Below are positions 34,729 through 43,607 of a DNA stretch of 64,000 nucleotides, piece after piece (position 1 is the stretch's first letter; each line of letters starts with the position of its first letter). The translations under genes and the position numbers were made by a program. The notes under the pieces were generated by a model that was not told where the DNA came from, ran no database searches, and saw nothing but the letters and a program-made list of their open reading frames with translations. Source of the DNA: an uncultured bacterium (GTDB lineage: Bacteria; Cyanobacteriota; Vampirovibrionia; Gastranaerophilales; Gastranaerophilaceae); the NCBI GenBank assembly GCA_902780525.1, contig CACZFL010000002.1:86792-150791 (forward strand). Reading direction: 5' to 3'.

Positions 34729-35684
34729 AAAATAAAGTTCAGTACAACGGCAATAACTGAAAGAATAAGTGACACAAGAGCAAACTCGGCAACTATTCTT
34801 TTTTCGCTGTGTCCGCAAAGTTCAAAATGGTGATGTATAGGCGACATTTTGAATACCCTTTTTCCTGTAAGTTTAAAACTTGTTACCTGAATAATAACAG
34901 AAAGTGTTTCCATAACAAAAACACCGCCAAAAACTGCCAATAAAAGTTCGAATCTGCCGATAACCGCAAGTGAACCGAGTAAGCCGCCAAGAGCAAGTGA
35001 ACCCGTATCGCCCATAAAAACCTGTGCTTTTGGCTTATTATATCTTAAAAAACCAAGCAACGCCCCGACTACCGTTAAAGATATTATTGCAATATCAATA
35101 TGACCACCGATAAATGCAAGAATACCGCATGCTAAAAATGCGGGAATGCCGGTAGAAGCTGCCAGCCCATCCAAACCGTCTGTGAGGTTGTATGCATTAG
35201 AAGACCCCGTAATAATAAATACTGCAAGGAGCGGATAAAAAATCCCCAGATCAAAACTTTTTGAACCCAAAGTTACAACACTTCCATAATGCTGCATAGC
35301 ATAGATTGTCGGGATCAGAGCAATTAGAATCTGTCTTATAAGCTTGCCGCGGGGACTTAAGCCCTTATTTTCTTTGCCTTTTATTTTAAGATAATCATCC
35401 TGGAGTCCTGCAAATGCCATAAAAACAAGTGTTATTAGTATTATCCAGGAAGAGTTTCCCATTTGCTGAGCCATAAACAAAGTAACAATTGATGATATTA
35501 CAATTGCAGTAATTATAAAAACACCGCCGGTTGTGGGAGTTCCCTGTTTTTTTGCATGAGTTTCCGGTGCAAGATCAAGAACATACTGACCTATTGTTTT
35601 TTTCTTTAAAAAATCTATATAAGGAACGCCCAGTAGCAAACATAAAACAAGGCTTAAAAGCAAACCGACTGCGAGCATTATCAT
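34725..35684 (-). CDS. mraY: Phospho-N-acetylmuramoyl-pentapeptide-transferase
   Basis: An integral membrane enzyme of about ten helices that makes lipid I for peptidoglycan. Active-site motifs: GLQDDYLK (about residue 99), NLTDGLDGLA (about 165) and SPIHHHFE (about 280), plus FMGDTGSLALG. I start it at the ATG at 35684, preceded by AGAAGGAGAAG, rather than at a far upstream ATG. It is separated here from the usual mur/dcw gene cluster. Confidence 0.95.
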   Translation of the reverse strand: MIMLAVGLLLSLVLCLLLGVPYIDFLKKKTIGQYVLDLAPETHAKKQGTPTTGGVFIITAIVISSIVTLFMAQQMGNSSWIILITLVFMAFAGLQDDYLKIKGKENKGLSPRGKLIRQILIALIPTIYAMQHYGSVVTLGSKSFDLGIFYPLLAVFIITGSSNAYNLTDGLDGLAASTGIPAFLACGILAFIGGHIDIAIISLTVVGALLGFLRYNKPKAQVFMGDTGSLALGGLLGSLAVIGRFELLLAVFGGVFVMETLSVIIQVTSFKLTGKRVFKMSPIHHHFELCGHSEKRIVAEFALVSLILSVIAVVLNFIF

Positions 35685-35771
35685 AGAATCTTCTCCTTCT
35701 TTTTTCTTATTGCTATTGTAACTCAAATTAATACACAAGTAAAAATTGTAAAATATATTTACTCCGCCCCC

Positions 35772-35800
35772 TTTAAAAACATGTAAAAATATAGTACAAT
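35772..35800 (+). promoter_or_regulatory. Sigma-70-type promoter of hpf
   Basis: TTTAAA and TACAAT are separated by 17 nt, and the -10 box ends about 28 nt before the hpf start codon, with a strong AGGAGG between. Confidence 0.5.
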
Positions 35801-35827
35801 GAATAATGTAGTTATTAGGAGGTGTAA

Positions 35828-36178
35828 ATGCATATACACGTAAACGGTAAAAACATTGAAATTACTGATGCAATCAAGGCTTACGTAAAAGAAAAAATCG
35901 GAAAGGTAGTTAATCACTACGATCAAATTACAGCTATTGACGTAATCCTGTCTGTTATCAAAAACCCCGCTGCAACAGGAAAACACGTTGCAGAAGTTTC
36001 CTGTAAAATGAATACCGGAGCTGTTCACTGTGAAGAATCAGCAGAATCAATGTATGCAAGTATTGATTTATTGGCTGACAAACTTGACAGACAAGTTAAG
36101 AAATTCAAAGACAAATCACTGTCTTCTGACAAATCAACTATCAGAAACAGCGAAGTACCAGAAGTTGTAGAAAGTTAG
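35828..36178 (+). CDS. hpf: Ribosome hibernation promoting factor (HPF/RaiA family, short form)
   Basis: The N-terminal beta-alpha-beta-beta-beta-alpha domain (MHIHVNGKNIEITDAIKAYV...KIGKVVNHYDQITAID, then AEVSCKMNTGAVHCEE and SMYASIDLLADKLDRQVKKFKDK) matches HPF/RaiA. These proteins bind the 30S A/P sites and inactivate or dimerise ribosomes in stationary phase. At 116 residues it lacks the C-terminal dimerisation domain of long HPF. A strong AGGAGG site lies before the ATG. Single-gene unit. Confidence 0.92.
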   Translation: MHIHVNGKNIEITDAIKAYVKEKIGKVVNHYDQITAIDVILSVIKNPAATGKHVAEVSCKMNTGAVHCEESAESMYASIDLLADKLDRQVKKFKDKSLSSDKSTIRNSEVPEVVES

Positions 36179-36310
36179 TTTTTATATAAAAATTTTATAA
36201 CGAGATTAATTAAACTTCGTCGGTAAGCAATGTCTTATCGGCGATTTTTATTTTTTGTACTAGCAAAAAATTATTTTAGGGGTTTTTGTCTGATTATCCG
36301 GAGAATGGTC

Positions 36311-37183
36311 ATGAATCTAAAGATTAATTCTATTTCGAGTACCAACTATTATCATAACAATATTTCATTTAACAGGCGCAGTCATAACATTCTGCGCAAA
36401 GGTTGTTACGCACTAATGACAGCCGCTATGTTAACAACTGCTGCATGCTCTAATAAAAACAAGACCGATAACTCTCAATTACCGGCGAGTGACAGTTTAT
36501 TCCTTGATGCAGACAGCTTTGAAACACAAAACGGGGTACAGAATATATATCACTATTTCCCGACAGAAGACGGCAGTATTTCCAGTACTCCGGACTGGTT
36601 GGAAAAAATATATCCGGACGGAAGAAAAGAAATTGATAGCTTGGAATATAAAATATCCGTAGATGCTGACGGAGAAAAAACCATTGCTAAAACAGAAACC
36701 GACTCTCTCGGAAATACAATCATAACAACAAACTATCCTGACAGTACAAAAACCGTACAAACAATATACAAACTTATTGATCCGAACGAAAAGTTAGAAT
36801 CGGAAAAAACATACTGGAGTAACGGAAAGCTAAAAGAAAATAAAATTTATTACGAACACCCATCAGACAGTACAGACGTAAACTCACCCCTCTCTGTAAC
36901 AGAGAGCTATGAAAGATATAATGAAAACGGGATTTTATTAATCTGGGAATCCGTTAATAACACCCCTGAAAATAACGACAGCACAAATACCTATGACAGT
37001 AAAAACCGATTGATTTTTAATGTTACTAAAAATGAAAATTATCAGTATAAAGGTGACGAAAAAACTCCGTTTCGCTCTGTTGCAGAATATAACGGATGCA
37101 AAAGAATAACTTTATACACTGACAGCGGTGATGTTAAAAGAATATATTTTGAAGCCTCTGACGGTACGATTACGGAAAAATAG
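36311..37183 (+). CDS. Putative lipoprotein with YwqK-like beta repeats
   Basis: The start at 36311 is supported by GGAGA 7 nt upstream; an ORF from 36230 has no such site. After a short N-terminus containing ISFNRRSHN, a hydrophobic stretch ends in LTTAACSNK, which resembles a lipobox with Cys near residue 48. This N-terminus is unusually long for a lipoprotein. The body has repeated motifs of the type YPDGRKE, YWSNGKLKENKIYYE and YNENGILL, as in the YwqK/MORN-like beta-hairpin family. Likely a surface or periplasmic protein of unknown role. Confidence 0.55.
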   Translation: MNLKINSISSTNYYHNNISFNRRSHNILRKGCYALMTAAMLTTAACSNKNKTDNSQLPASDSLFLDADSFETQNGVQNIYHYFPTEDGSISSTPDWLEKIYPDGRKEIDSLEYKISVDADGEKTIAKTETDSLGNTIITTNYPDSTKTVQTIYKLIDPNEKLESEKTYWSNGKLKENKIYYEHPSDSTDVNSPLSVTESYERYNENGILLIWESVNNTPENNDSTNTYDSKNRLIFNVTKNENYQYKGDEKTPFRSVAEYNGCKRITLYTDSGDVKRIYFEASDGTITEK

Positions 37184-37284
37184 ATAACAACGTAACATGT
37201 CTTAACAAAAGTCCGTTTTTTGGCAAATCAGCCCGAATATTATACTTTATATAAATAGAAGGTTAAATATAAGCAGGTAATATT

Positions 37285-38682
37285 GTGTCAGGCGTAAATT
37301 ACAATTCGTACAATCACACAACGTTTGCCCATGTTCCTTTCAAAGCAGGAGAACAAGGCGGGTTAAACATTGTCAAAAAGCCTATTGATAAGGTTGAAAA
37401 CATTGTTAACAATACCGTTGATACTTTTGTGCCTGAATCACAAGACGAGGAAAAGAAAAAATCACATAAAACAGCAATCAGAGTTGGTAGTACGATTCTA
37501 GTATTGAGTGCCTTTGTTGCCTTACTTAACCCGAAATTTTCTTCTTCTTTGGTTAACAAATTGAAAACAAAATCAACCAAAGCAGCAAACAAAGCTAAAG
37601 TTGACAGCTCATTCTGGGGCAAATGGAACAAAATCAAAGAAAAATTCTTAAACGGATTAACAAATACCATTCAGGTTTTAAATAACGGAAACTCCGTAAA
37701 AGACGAACTTTTCAAAAAATTATGCAACAAAACCCTGCTCACAAAAAGCATACATCAAAAAATAACAAAAGGCTTTGATAAAATAAGCAGACAAACTGTT
37801 TACAGCAAATATAAAAATGTTTCTAATCAAATGAACACACTTGATGATATTATGCAGCAATATAAAGGAAGGTTGTCTGCCGAAGACCAAATTATTTTTG
37901 AGCAAAAGCTTAAAGAAATAGATAAGCTGCAGGAGTATTTCGGCTCTTCAAAAATAAAAGAACGCCTCAAAAAACAGGAAGATTTAATGCAAAATCTTGA
38001 AAAAGATGTGACAGAAAAGATTGTTCAGGCAAAAGATACTATTGTCGGACGGATTAAAGGTAAAAAAATTGATAACGAAATGAAACTCAAAGATACCTGT
38101 ACTTTCTGGGCAGAAGATTCTATAATGTTTGAACGCAACAGTATTGAAGAACAGGGAACAAATATTATCAACTCTCTTGTCGGTGACGGAAAAACCAAAA
38201 AGGGAGCTTATCAGGAAATTGCGGAACTACTTGCTCCTCATCTTAACAAAGAAGAGAAGCAAGCGATAGAAGACAGCATCACTCAGGCTAATAAACTCTT
38301 GAGAAAAGCCAACAAGACAGAGTGCGTGGAATACTTTGATAAAAAACGCGACCTTATACTCGGAAGTGCACCTACTGATGTTGTAACCGCACTTGCCAGC
38401 CTTATTGCAAGCGGAATAGCCATCGGAGTTGCAGACAGCAAAGAAGACAGACTGTCAAGAATGATATCAGGAGCTCTTCCGGTATTTGCAGGCTTGGGCG
38501 TTTCAACTGCATTAACGGCAATGCTTTTCTCTGGCGGCAAAGGTATGGCATTAGGTACCGGTTCAGGTATGGTATTAAGCGCCCTAGGCAGTGCCGCAAG
38601 CCATAAACTTTTCCCCAAAAGTAATCAGGAAGTACTTATAGCAGAAGATAAACCAACAGGAGGCGAAGTTAAAAATGCTTAG
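37285..38682 (+). CDS. Large membrane-associated coiled-coil protein, unknown function
   Basis: GTG start with GCAGG upstream. The N-terminus has VPFKAGEQ. A predicted membrane helix lies at about 69-86 (RVGSTILVLSAFVALL). A long Lys/Glu/Gln-rich helical region at about 120-330 probably forms coiled coils. A Gly/Ala-rich hydrophobic C-terminal region at about 365-445 contains two or three further membrane segments. No family recognised. The same style of N-terminus occurs in several other unknown genes of this window. It ends in a 4-nt overlap with the convergent kinase gene. Confidence 0.55.
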   Translation: MSGVNYNSYNHTTFAHVPFKAGEQGGLNIVKKPIDKVENIVNNTVDTFVPESQDEEKKKSHKTAIRVGSTILVLSAFVALLNPKFSSSLVNKLKTKSTKAANKAKVDSSFWGKWNKIKEKFLNGLTNTIQVLNNGNSVKDELFKKLCNKTLLTKSIHQKITKGFDKISRQTVYSKYKNVSNQMNTLDDIMQQYKGRLSAEDQIIFEQKLKEIDKLQEYFGSSKIKERLKKQEDLMQNLEKDVTEKIVQAKDTIVGRIKGKKIDNEMKLKDTCTFWAEDSIMFERNSIEEQGTNIINSLVGDGKTKKGAYQEIAELLAPHLNKEEKQAIEDSITQANKLLRKANKTECVEYFDKKRDLILGSAPTDVVTALASLIASGIAIGVADSKEDRLSRMISGALPVFAGLGVSTALTAMLFSGGKGMALGTGSGMVLSALGSAASHKLFPKSNQEVLIAEDKPTGGEVKNA

Positions 38683-39194
38683 CGTAATTTTTGAACTATT
38701 AATAGAACATTTTTCTTCAATGTTTCGTAGTCCGTGTTATTGTCGATTATATAATCCCAATCCCGAATATCATCAAGATCAACTTCGGTAACATCATCTT
38801 CGCCTATTAGTTTACCGCCTCTTGATTCACGGATATCTCTGTCTGCTTCTATTCTTATTGAGATTGCACCTGCTGATTTAAACAATTCGTACTCATGCTT
38901 TATTCTGACATCAGTAACAACAATATTACCTTCTGTTGCTATAATTTTTTCAAGCCAGTAATCCTGACTTTGTGCCCTTCCCCAGTTTCCGAGGTCAATT
39001 AATCCCTGACGGTATTTTGGCTTATTATTTTCTATTTCTTCATAAGTAATATTATTGAGCCTTCCGTACTCAAGTTTAATAACATCACCCATTGCACAAC
39101 GCTTATATGAAGGCATAGCATCCATTAAAATCTTTGCTGCCGTATCTTTACCGGAATATTGTTTCCCCGAAAAAATAATTATTCTGTCTGCCAT
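38679..39194 (-). CDS. P-loop nucleotide kinase (dNMP/dephospho-CoA kinase-like)
   Basis: Walker A is FSGKQYSGKDTAAKIL near residue 9. A later VVTDVRIKHEYELFKSAGA resembles the substrate-strand and NPxDLR-like region of deoxynucleoside monophosphate kinases. The C-terminus has DWDYIIDNNTDYETL, as in dephospho-CoA and dNMP kinases. Substrate cannot be settled. It is first in a minus-strand line-up with yidD and deoC downstream, 12 to 20 nt apart. Confidence 0.65.
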   Translation of the reverse strand: MADRIIIFSGKQYSGKDTAAKILMDAMPSYKRCAMGDVIKLEYGRLNNITYEEIENNKPKYRQGLIDLGNWGRAQSQDYWLEKIIATEGNIVVTDVRIKHEYELFKSAGAISIRIEADRDIRESRGGKLIGEDDVTEVDLDDIRDWDYIIDNNTDYETLKKNVLLIVQKLR

Positions 39195-39206
39195 AAAAGT
39201 ATTATA

Positions 39207-39425
39207 TCATATTTTATCAGGAACAGGGTCATATCCGCCTTCGTTAAGCGGATGGCACCTGCAAATGCGTTTTACACCGAGCCAGCCGCCTTTCACTACT
39301 CCAAACCTTATTATTGCTTCTTTCATATATTCGGAGCACGAAGGATAAAACCTGCACCTGTGAGGCAGAAATGCGGTCAGTTTTTGATATATCATTATAA
39401 ACAAAAGTAAAAGTTTTTTTATCAA
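39207..39425 (-). CDS. yidD: Membrane protein insertion efficiency factor YidD
   Basis: A 72-residue protein with an N-terminal amphipathic/hydrophobic helix and the family signature [15 protein letters not shown], then [23 protein letters not shown]. It assists YidC-mediated membrane protein insertion. TTG start at 39425 gives the standard YidD N-terminus; a GGGGTAAATAT element lies about 20 nt before it. It is away from its usual rpmH-rnpA-yidC neighbours. Confidence 0.92.
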   Translation of the reverse strand: MIKKLLLLFIMIYQKLTAFLPHRCRFYPSCSEYMKEAIIRFGVVKGGWLGVKRICRCHPLNEGGYDPVPDKI

Positions 39426-39445
39426 TATATTATATATTTACCCCT

Positions 39446-40105
39446 TTACCCCTGACAAATTGCAACGCCTGAGCTTGTGCCGAGTCTTACCGCACCGGCT
39501 TCTATCATTTTGAGCGCAGCTTCTTTATCACGGATTCCGCCTGATGCTTTTACCTGAAGCCCTGCATCTTTTACTGTTTCGTACATAAGCTTTACGTCTT
39601 CAGCTTTTGCACCGACTCCGTTTTTAACGAATCCGGTTGATGTTTTTACAAAATCAGCTCCGCCTTTTATACAAAGTTCGCATGCTTTTTTTATTTTATC
39701 CTGTGATAATAAATCTGTCTCCAAAATGACCTTCAAATTGTGTCCCTGACAGGCAAATTTTATCTTTGATATTTCGTCTGTAATGTAGTCATACTCGCCG
39801 TCTTTGAGTTTTCCGCCGTTGATTACCATGTCGATTTCATCTGCACCGTTTTTGATTGCATCCACAGTTTCAAGTATTTTTATTTCAGTTGTTGACTGAC
39901 CGAGTGGAAATCCAATAACTGTAACGATTTTAACATAGTCAGCACCGATTTCTTTTAGATACCGCTTTGCAAAACCAACATTACATGGGTTCACGCAAAC
40001 CCCTAAAAACCTGTATTCACGTGCTTCTTGAAGCAATTTCTTAACTTCTTCACGTGTTGCATTTTGTTTTAACAAAGTATGTTCAATATATTTATTCAGT
40101 TCCAT
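39446..40105 (-). CDS. deoC: Deoxyribose-phosphate aldolase
   Basis: A class I aldolase splitting 2-deoxyribose-5-phosphate to glyceraldehyde-3-phosphate and acetaldehyde. The Schiff-base lysine lies in DFVKTSTGF, and VKIVTVIGFPLGQ and VKASGGIRDKEAALKMIEAGA are family motifs. The start at 40105 is set by AAGGAGG just upstream. Its stop codon TAA forms part of GGGGTAAA, immediately followed by a full GGGGTAAATAT. Ten nt separate it from uppP. Confidence 0.95.
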   Translation of the reverse strand: MELNKYIEHTLLKQNATREEVKKLLQEAREYRFLGVCVNPCNVGFAKRYLKEIGADYVKIVTVIGFPLGQSTTEIKILETVDAIKNGADEIDMVINGGKLKDGEYDYITDEISKIKFACQGHNLKVILETDLLSQDKIKKACELCIKGGADFVKTSTGFVKNGVGAKAEDVKLMYETVKDAGLQVKASGGIRDKEAALKMIEAGAVRLGTSSGVAICQG

Positions 40106-40115
40106 AATAACCTCC

Positions 40116-40958
40116 TTAGGCATAAATACTAAAGAAAACTGCAGTCGCTATACCCATTATTAAACAATAATATCCAAAGATACCTAATGAAAATTTCGCT
40201 ACAAACTTCAAAAAGTATTTAATACAAAGATATCCGACTATCCCTGAAACAATTGTACCAACAATTATTGCAGTCCAGTTATATGTCACAACCTCTGCAA
40301 AATCAATCTTTACAAGAGGATAAACCATTGATGCTCCGAGAATAATCGGAATGCTCAACAGAAATGAATATTCTGCAGCCGTTTTTCTGTCATGTCCATT
40401 CAAAAGTCCTGTTGCAATAGTTAATCCTGAACGCGAAAAACCCGGAAGTGCCGCAAGTCCCTGTGCTATTGCAATAAGAATTGAACTTTTCAGATTGATG
40501 TCTTTTTTCTCATTTATTCTTTTACCCCACCATTCGGAAAATAAGAGCAGACAACCTGTAAATATCAAAAGTCCGCCGACTATTGCAGGTTTGAATACCA
40601 AAAACTCAGCAACCTCATTCAATGGAAAAGCGATAATAACTGTTACAACAGTACCAAGCATTATATAAACACCCGTTTTAAAATCTTTTGAGGAATAATC
40701 CTTGTTTTTCAGCCCAAAATACAGAGCTTTTATAATCTCCATAATCTCTTTTCTGAAGAAAATCAAAACCGCAATAAGCGTACCGAGGTGAAGCATTATA
40801 TCAAGAAAAACCTCCTGATTTGATTCCTGAATAATCTCTATTCCCTTAAAAACCTTATAAAAATTAGAGGTAAAAACAAGATGCGCCGAGCTTGATATAG
40901 GCAAAAACTCGCTTAAACCCTGAACTATACCCATTAATATTGTTTGTATTAAATCCAT
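40116..40958 (-). CDS. uppP: Undecaprenyl-diphosphatase (BacA/UppP)
   Basis: A membrane phosphatase recycling undecaprenyl diphosphate for peptidoglycan and surface-glycan synthesis. The N-terminal motif QGLSEFLPISSSAHL holds catalytic residues. The second motif, ALPGFSRSGLTIATGLL, is near residue 175. About eight membrane helices; 280 residues is the usual length. It lies between queD and deoC on the same strand with gaps of about 10 nt, so likely one operon with queD and metG upstream. Confidence 0.95.
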   Translation of the reverse strand: MDLIQTILMGIVQGLSEFLPISSSAHLVFTSNFYKVFKGIEIIQESNQEVFLDIMLHLGTLIAVLIFFRKEIMEIIKALYFGLKNKDYSSKDFKTGVYIMLGTVVTVIIAFPLNEVAEFLVFKPAIVGGLLIFTGCLLLFSEWWGKRINEKKDINLKSSILIAIAQGLAALPGFSRSGLTIATGLLNGHDRKTAAEYSFLLSIPIILGASMVYPLVKIDFAEVVTYNWTAIIVGTIVSGIVGYLCIKYFLKFVAKFSLGIFGYYCLIMGIATAVFFSIYA

Positions 40959-40967
40959 TCTCTCTCC

Positions 40968-41321
40968 TTAGAAATAACTTGCACAAGATGTAGATGTTTC
41001 CCAGACTGATACTTTGCTCGTTAAAGGAATACGCTCTTTCATTTTTTCATAAATAAATTTCGCTAAAACTTCACTGCTCGGGCTTATTCCCTTAAACTCG
41101 GGAAGCTCATTAATATCCTTGTGGTCGAGATAATCAAGAATCTCTTTGAGGTTGCTTTTTATAACTTTATAGTCAACAAGAATGTTGCTTTTGTCAAGCT
41201 CCGTTCCGCTCACATAAGCTTCAACAAGCCAGTTATGACCATGCATATTTTCACATTTGCCGTTATAATTGAGCAAATGGTGTGCTGCCGAAAAATACAT
41301 CTGTGCTTTTAGTTCGTACAT
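40968..41321 (-). CDS. queD: 6-carboxy-5,6,7,8-tetrahydropterin synthase
   Basis: Makes the pterin precursor of queuosine. Zinc-binding histidines are in FSAAHHLL and MHGHNW, and the catalytic cysteine is in NGKCENMHGH. LDHKDINEL and VWETSTSCASYF complete the signature. The start at 41321 has TAGGAG upstream; the longer reading overlaps metG. No other que genes are seen here. Confidence 0.93.
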   Translation of the reverse strand: MYELKAQMYFSAAHHLLNYNGKCENMHGHNWLVEAYVSGTELDKSNILVDYKVIKSNLKEILDYLDHKDINELPEFKGISPSSEVLAKFIYEKMKERIPLTSKVSVWETSTSCASYF

Positions 41322-41331
41322 CTGAACACTC

Positions 41332-42891
41332 CTATTTTTTCGCAGATTTATCTGCAAGTTCGCTGTCCATTCTTAAAAATACAGGCTTGATATTTTCTTT
41401 ATCAATTAAATGTCCTGCTTTTAAGTTTGCACAGGTTAAATTATCAAGTTTTGTACCCAAGTCAAAACTTAACTGCTCAGACATAGATTTAGCAATATTC
41501 GGACAGAAGGGGTAAATAAGAGATGAAATAACGCACATAACTTCAAGTACGTTAGTCAAAACAACTCCGCATCTTTCCATATTGTCCTCTTTTGCAAGAG
41601 TCCATGGAGCATTGTCTGTTACATATTTGTTTGTAATATCAACAAGCTCAATAATTTTTTGTCCTGCTTCCGCAATTTCAAAGTAATCAAAATGATGTTT
41701 TACAGCTTTAACAGTTTCCATAGCCTGCTCGGCAAGTACATTTTTACCCAAAAACTCAGGCTTAATATCACCTTCAAAGTATTTAACAAGCATTGATAAT
41801 GTTCTGTTCAAAAGGTTACCCATAGAGTTTGCAAGATGTGCGTTAACCTTTTCTTTAAAATCATCATCAGAATAGTTACCGTCTTTTCCGCAGGGTGCCG
41901 CAACTGCCATATAGTATCTGAGCGGGTCAGGAATTTCCAAGTTAAATGCCTCTAAAATAGAAGTCGGAGAAATGACATTACCTAAAGATTTTGACATCTT
42001 TGTCTGGTCAATTGTAATCCAGCCGTGTGCAAAAATATGTTTCGGAAGCGGTAAATCAAGTGCCATTAATATTCCTATCCAGTAAATACTGTGGAATTTC
42101 AAAATGTCTTTACCGATTACGTGAACATCACAAGGCCACAAATTTTTGAATTGTTCACTGCTTCCGTCCGGGTCGTATCCGATTGCCGTAATATAGTTTG
42201 AAAGAGCATCTATCCAAACGTATATTCCCTGCCCATCATCACCCGGAACAGGAATATTCCAGCTTACGTTTGATTTTGAACGAGAAACAGATATGTCTTC
42301 AATATGTTCAAGCTGATTAAGAACTTCCGTTGCTCTCCAGGATGGCATTATAAACTCAGGATTTGTCTGAATATGTTTGATAATTGCATCTTTGTATTTT
42401 GTGAGTTTAAAGAAATAATTTTCTTCACTTACTACTTCCGGTTTCTTTTGGTGATCAGGACAAAGTCCGTCTTCCGTCAAATCTTTTTCGCTCAAAAATG
42501 CTTCGCAGCCTGAACAATAAAGTCCTGTATAAGCGTGTTTATAAATGTCGCCTTTATCTAAAAGCTTTTTAAAAATCTTTTGCACAACTTTTTCGTGGTC
42601 TTCGTCTGTTGTTCTTATAAACTTTGAATATCCTATATCAAGAGCCTTCCAAGCTTCTTTAAATTTTGCGGCATTCATATCGCAGAACTCTTTTGGCGAA
42701 ACACCATTTGCAGCTGATGTTTTCTGAATCTTGATACCGTGTTCGTCAGTACCGGTTAAGAAGAATGTGTTATCACATCTTTGGGTATAATGTCTAAATA
42801 TAACATCAGTCAAAATCTTTTCGTAAGCGTGCCCGATATGAGGAGCGCCGTTAACATAGTCTATTGCAGTCGTTGCGTAAAATCTTTCCAT
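41332..42891 (-). CDS. metG: Methionine-tRNA ligase
   Basis: A class I aminoacyl-tRNA synthetase. HIGH-type signature PHIGHAYEKI at the N-terminus; a zinc-type knuckle region CSGCEAFL...C; KMSKSLGN near residue 300. At 519 residues it lacks the C-terminal tRNA-binding (EMAP/Trbp111-like) domain found in longer MetG. It heads the metG-queD-uppP-deoC-yidD series. Confidence 0.97.
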   Translation of the reverse strand: MERFYATTAIDYVNGAPHIGHAYEKILTDVIFRHYTQRCDNTFFLTGTDEHGIKIQKTSAANGVSPKEFCDMNAAKFKEAWKALDIGYSKFIRTTDEDHEKVVQKIFKKLLDKGDIYKHAYTGLYCSGCEAFLSEKDLTEDGLCPDHQKKPEVVSEENYFFKLTKYKDAIIKHIQTNPEFIMPSWRATEVLNQLEHIEDISVSRSKSNVSWNIPVPGDDGQGIYVWIDALSNYITAIGYDPDGSSEQFKNLWPCDVHVIGKDILKFHSIYWIGILMALDLPLPKHIFAHGWITIDQTKMSKSLGNVISPTSILEAFNLEIPDPLRYYMAVAAPCGKDGNYSDDDFKEKVNAHLANSMGNLLNRTLSMLVKYFEGDIKPEFLGKNVLAEQAMETVKAVKHHFDYFEIAEAGQKIIELVDITNKYVTDNAPWTLAKEDNMERCGVVLTNVLEVMCVISSLIYPFCPNIAKSMSEQLSFDLGTKLDNLTCANLKAGHLIDKENIKPVFLRMDSELADKSAKK

Positions 42892-42958
42892 TTATAATAT
42901 CCTCTTTAATAATCTAATATAGATTTTAACATAAAGAAAATATCATTACTTTTTATAT

Positions 42959-43294
42959 TTACTTCCAATAAGTCTGAAAGTTTTTAATTTGATTCATTGT
43001 ATCAATATAATCACCGTTAAACTTTACCGCTCTGTCATCCAAATAAAGAAACGCAGGTTCTTTAATATTTGTAATATCCTTAAAATACCTATCAATATTA
43101 TTTTCCATAAGCCACTTTGCAGCTAAAATTTTGTTTCTTGTTGTAAAAAGGAATAGGTCGTATTCGCCTGTATCACACAAACTTTGCAAAAACTCTTTGG
43201 CGCCCTCTTTTATTTCGGGAATGAAATTTTCGTCAAAATATGCATAGTTGTTCAGCACACCATCAAGGTCTATCATTATTCTTTTTTTATACAT
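42959..43294 (-). CDS. HAD-superfamily hydrolase (small)
   Basis: Motif I is DLDGVLNN at residues 9-16. Motif II is likely LFTTRN, and the late acidic motif is YLDDRAVKF. At 111 residues with no cap domain it resembles the small HAD proteins found in phages and gut bacteria, likely a phosphatase acting on a small or protein substrate. Divergent from the XRE regulator, with the CTAG-rich site between them. Confidence 0.75.
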   Translation of the reverse strand: MYKKRIMIDLDGVLNNYAYFDENFIPEIKEGAKEFLQSLCDTGEYDLFLFTTRNKILAAKWLMENNIDRYFKDITNIKEPAFLYLDDRAVKFNGDYIDTMNQIKNFQTYWK

Positions 43295-43310
43295 CTTTTA
43301 CCCATCTTTT

Positions 43311-43341
43311 GCTAGCGTTACTAGTTGTTTTTAATGCTAGT
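43311..43341. promoter_or_regulatory. CTAG-containing operator candidate between HAD and XRE genes
   Basis: Three CTAG-centred half sites (at 43312, 43321 and 43337) lie in the short divergent region. The outer pair, ACTAG ... CTAGT, is an inverted repeat with a 12-nt spacer, and GCTAGC is itself palindromic. A TATAAC -10-like box follows directly. This fits autoregulation by the adjacent XRE protein; inference from position. Confidence 0.4.
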
Positions 43342-43359
43342 ATAACAAACAATTTCTTT

Positions 43360-43578
43360 ATGAACAAGCCATTCCTCAAAAAATTAGGCAAGAATATAAA
43401 GAAGTACCGTATGCTAAAAGGTCTGACACAAGACGATTTAGGAGTTAACGGTATATCTCGCAGTATGGTAAGCTTAGTAGAAATAGCTCAGTCAGACATT
43501 ACTGCATCGAAACTGAAAATAATCGCTGACAATCTTGGCATACAAGTCAAAGATTTGTTTGATTTTGAGGATAAATAG
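43360..43578 (+). CDS. XRE-family helix-turn-helix regulator
   Basis: A 72-residue protein that is essentially one HTH_3 domain: KKLGKNIKKYRMLKGLTQDDL, then ISRSMVSLVEIAQSDITASKL and IADNLGIQVKDLFDFED. It should bind DNA as a dimer. The start at 43360 gives the normal length; a longer frame from 43240 is within the divergent gene and is not credible. Possible target: its own CTAG-rich promoter region. Confidence 0.82.
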   Translation: MNKPFLKKLGKNIKKYRMLKGLTQDDLGVNGISRSMVSLVEIAQSDITASKLKIIADNLGIQVKDLFDFEDK

Positions 43579-43607
43579 CAATTACAATTATATATTTACC
43601 CCTACCT

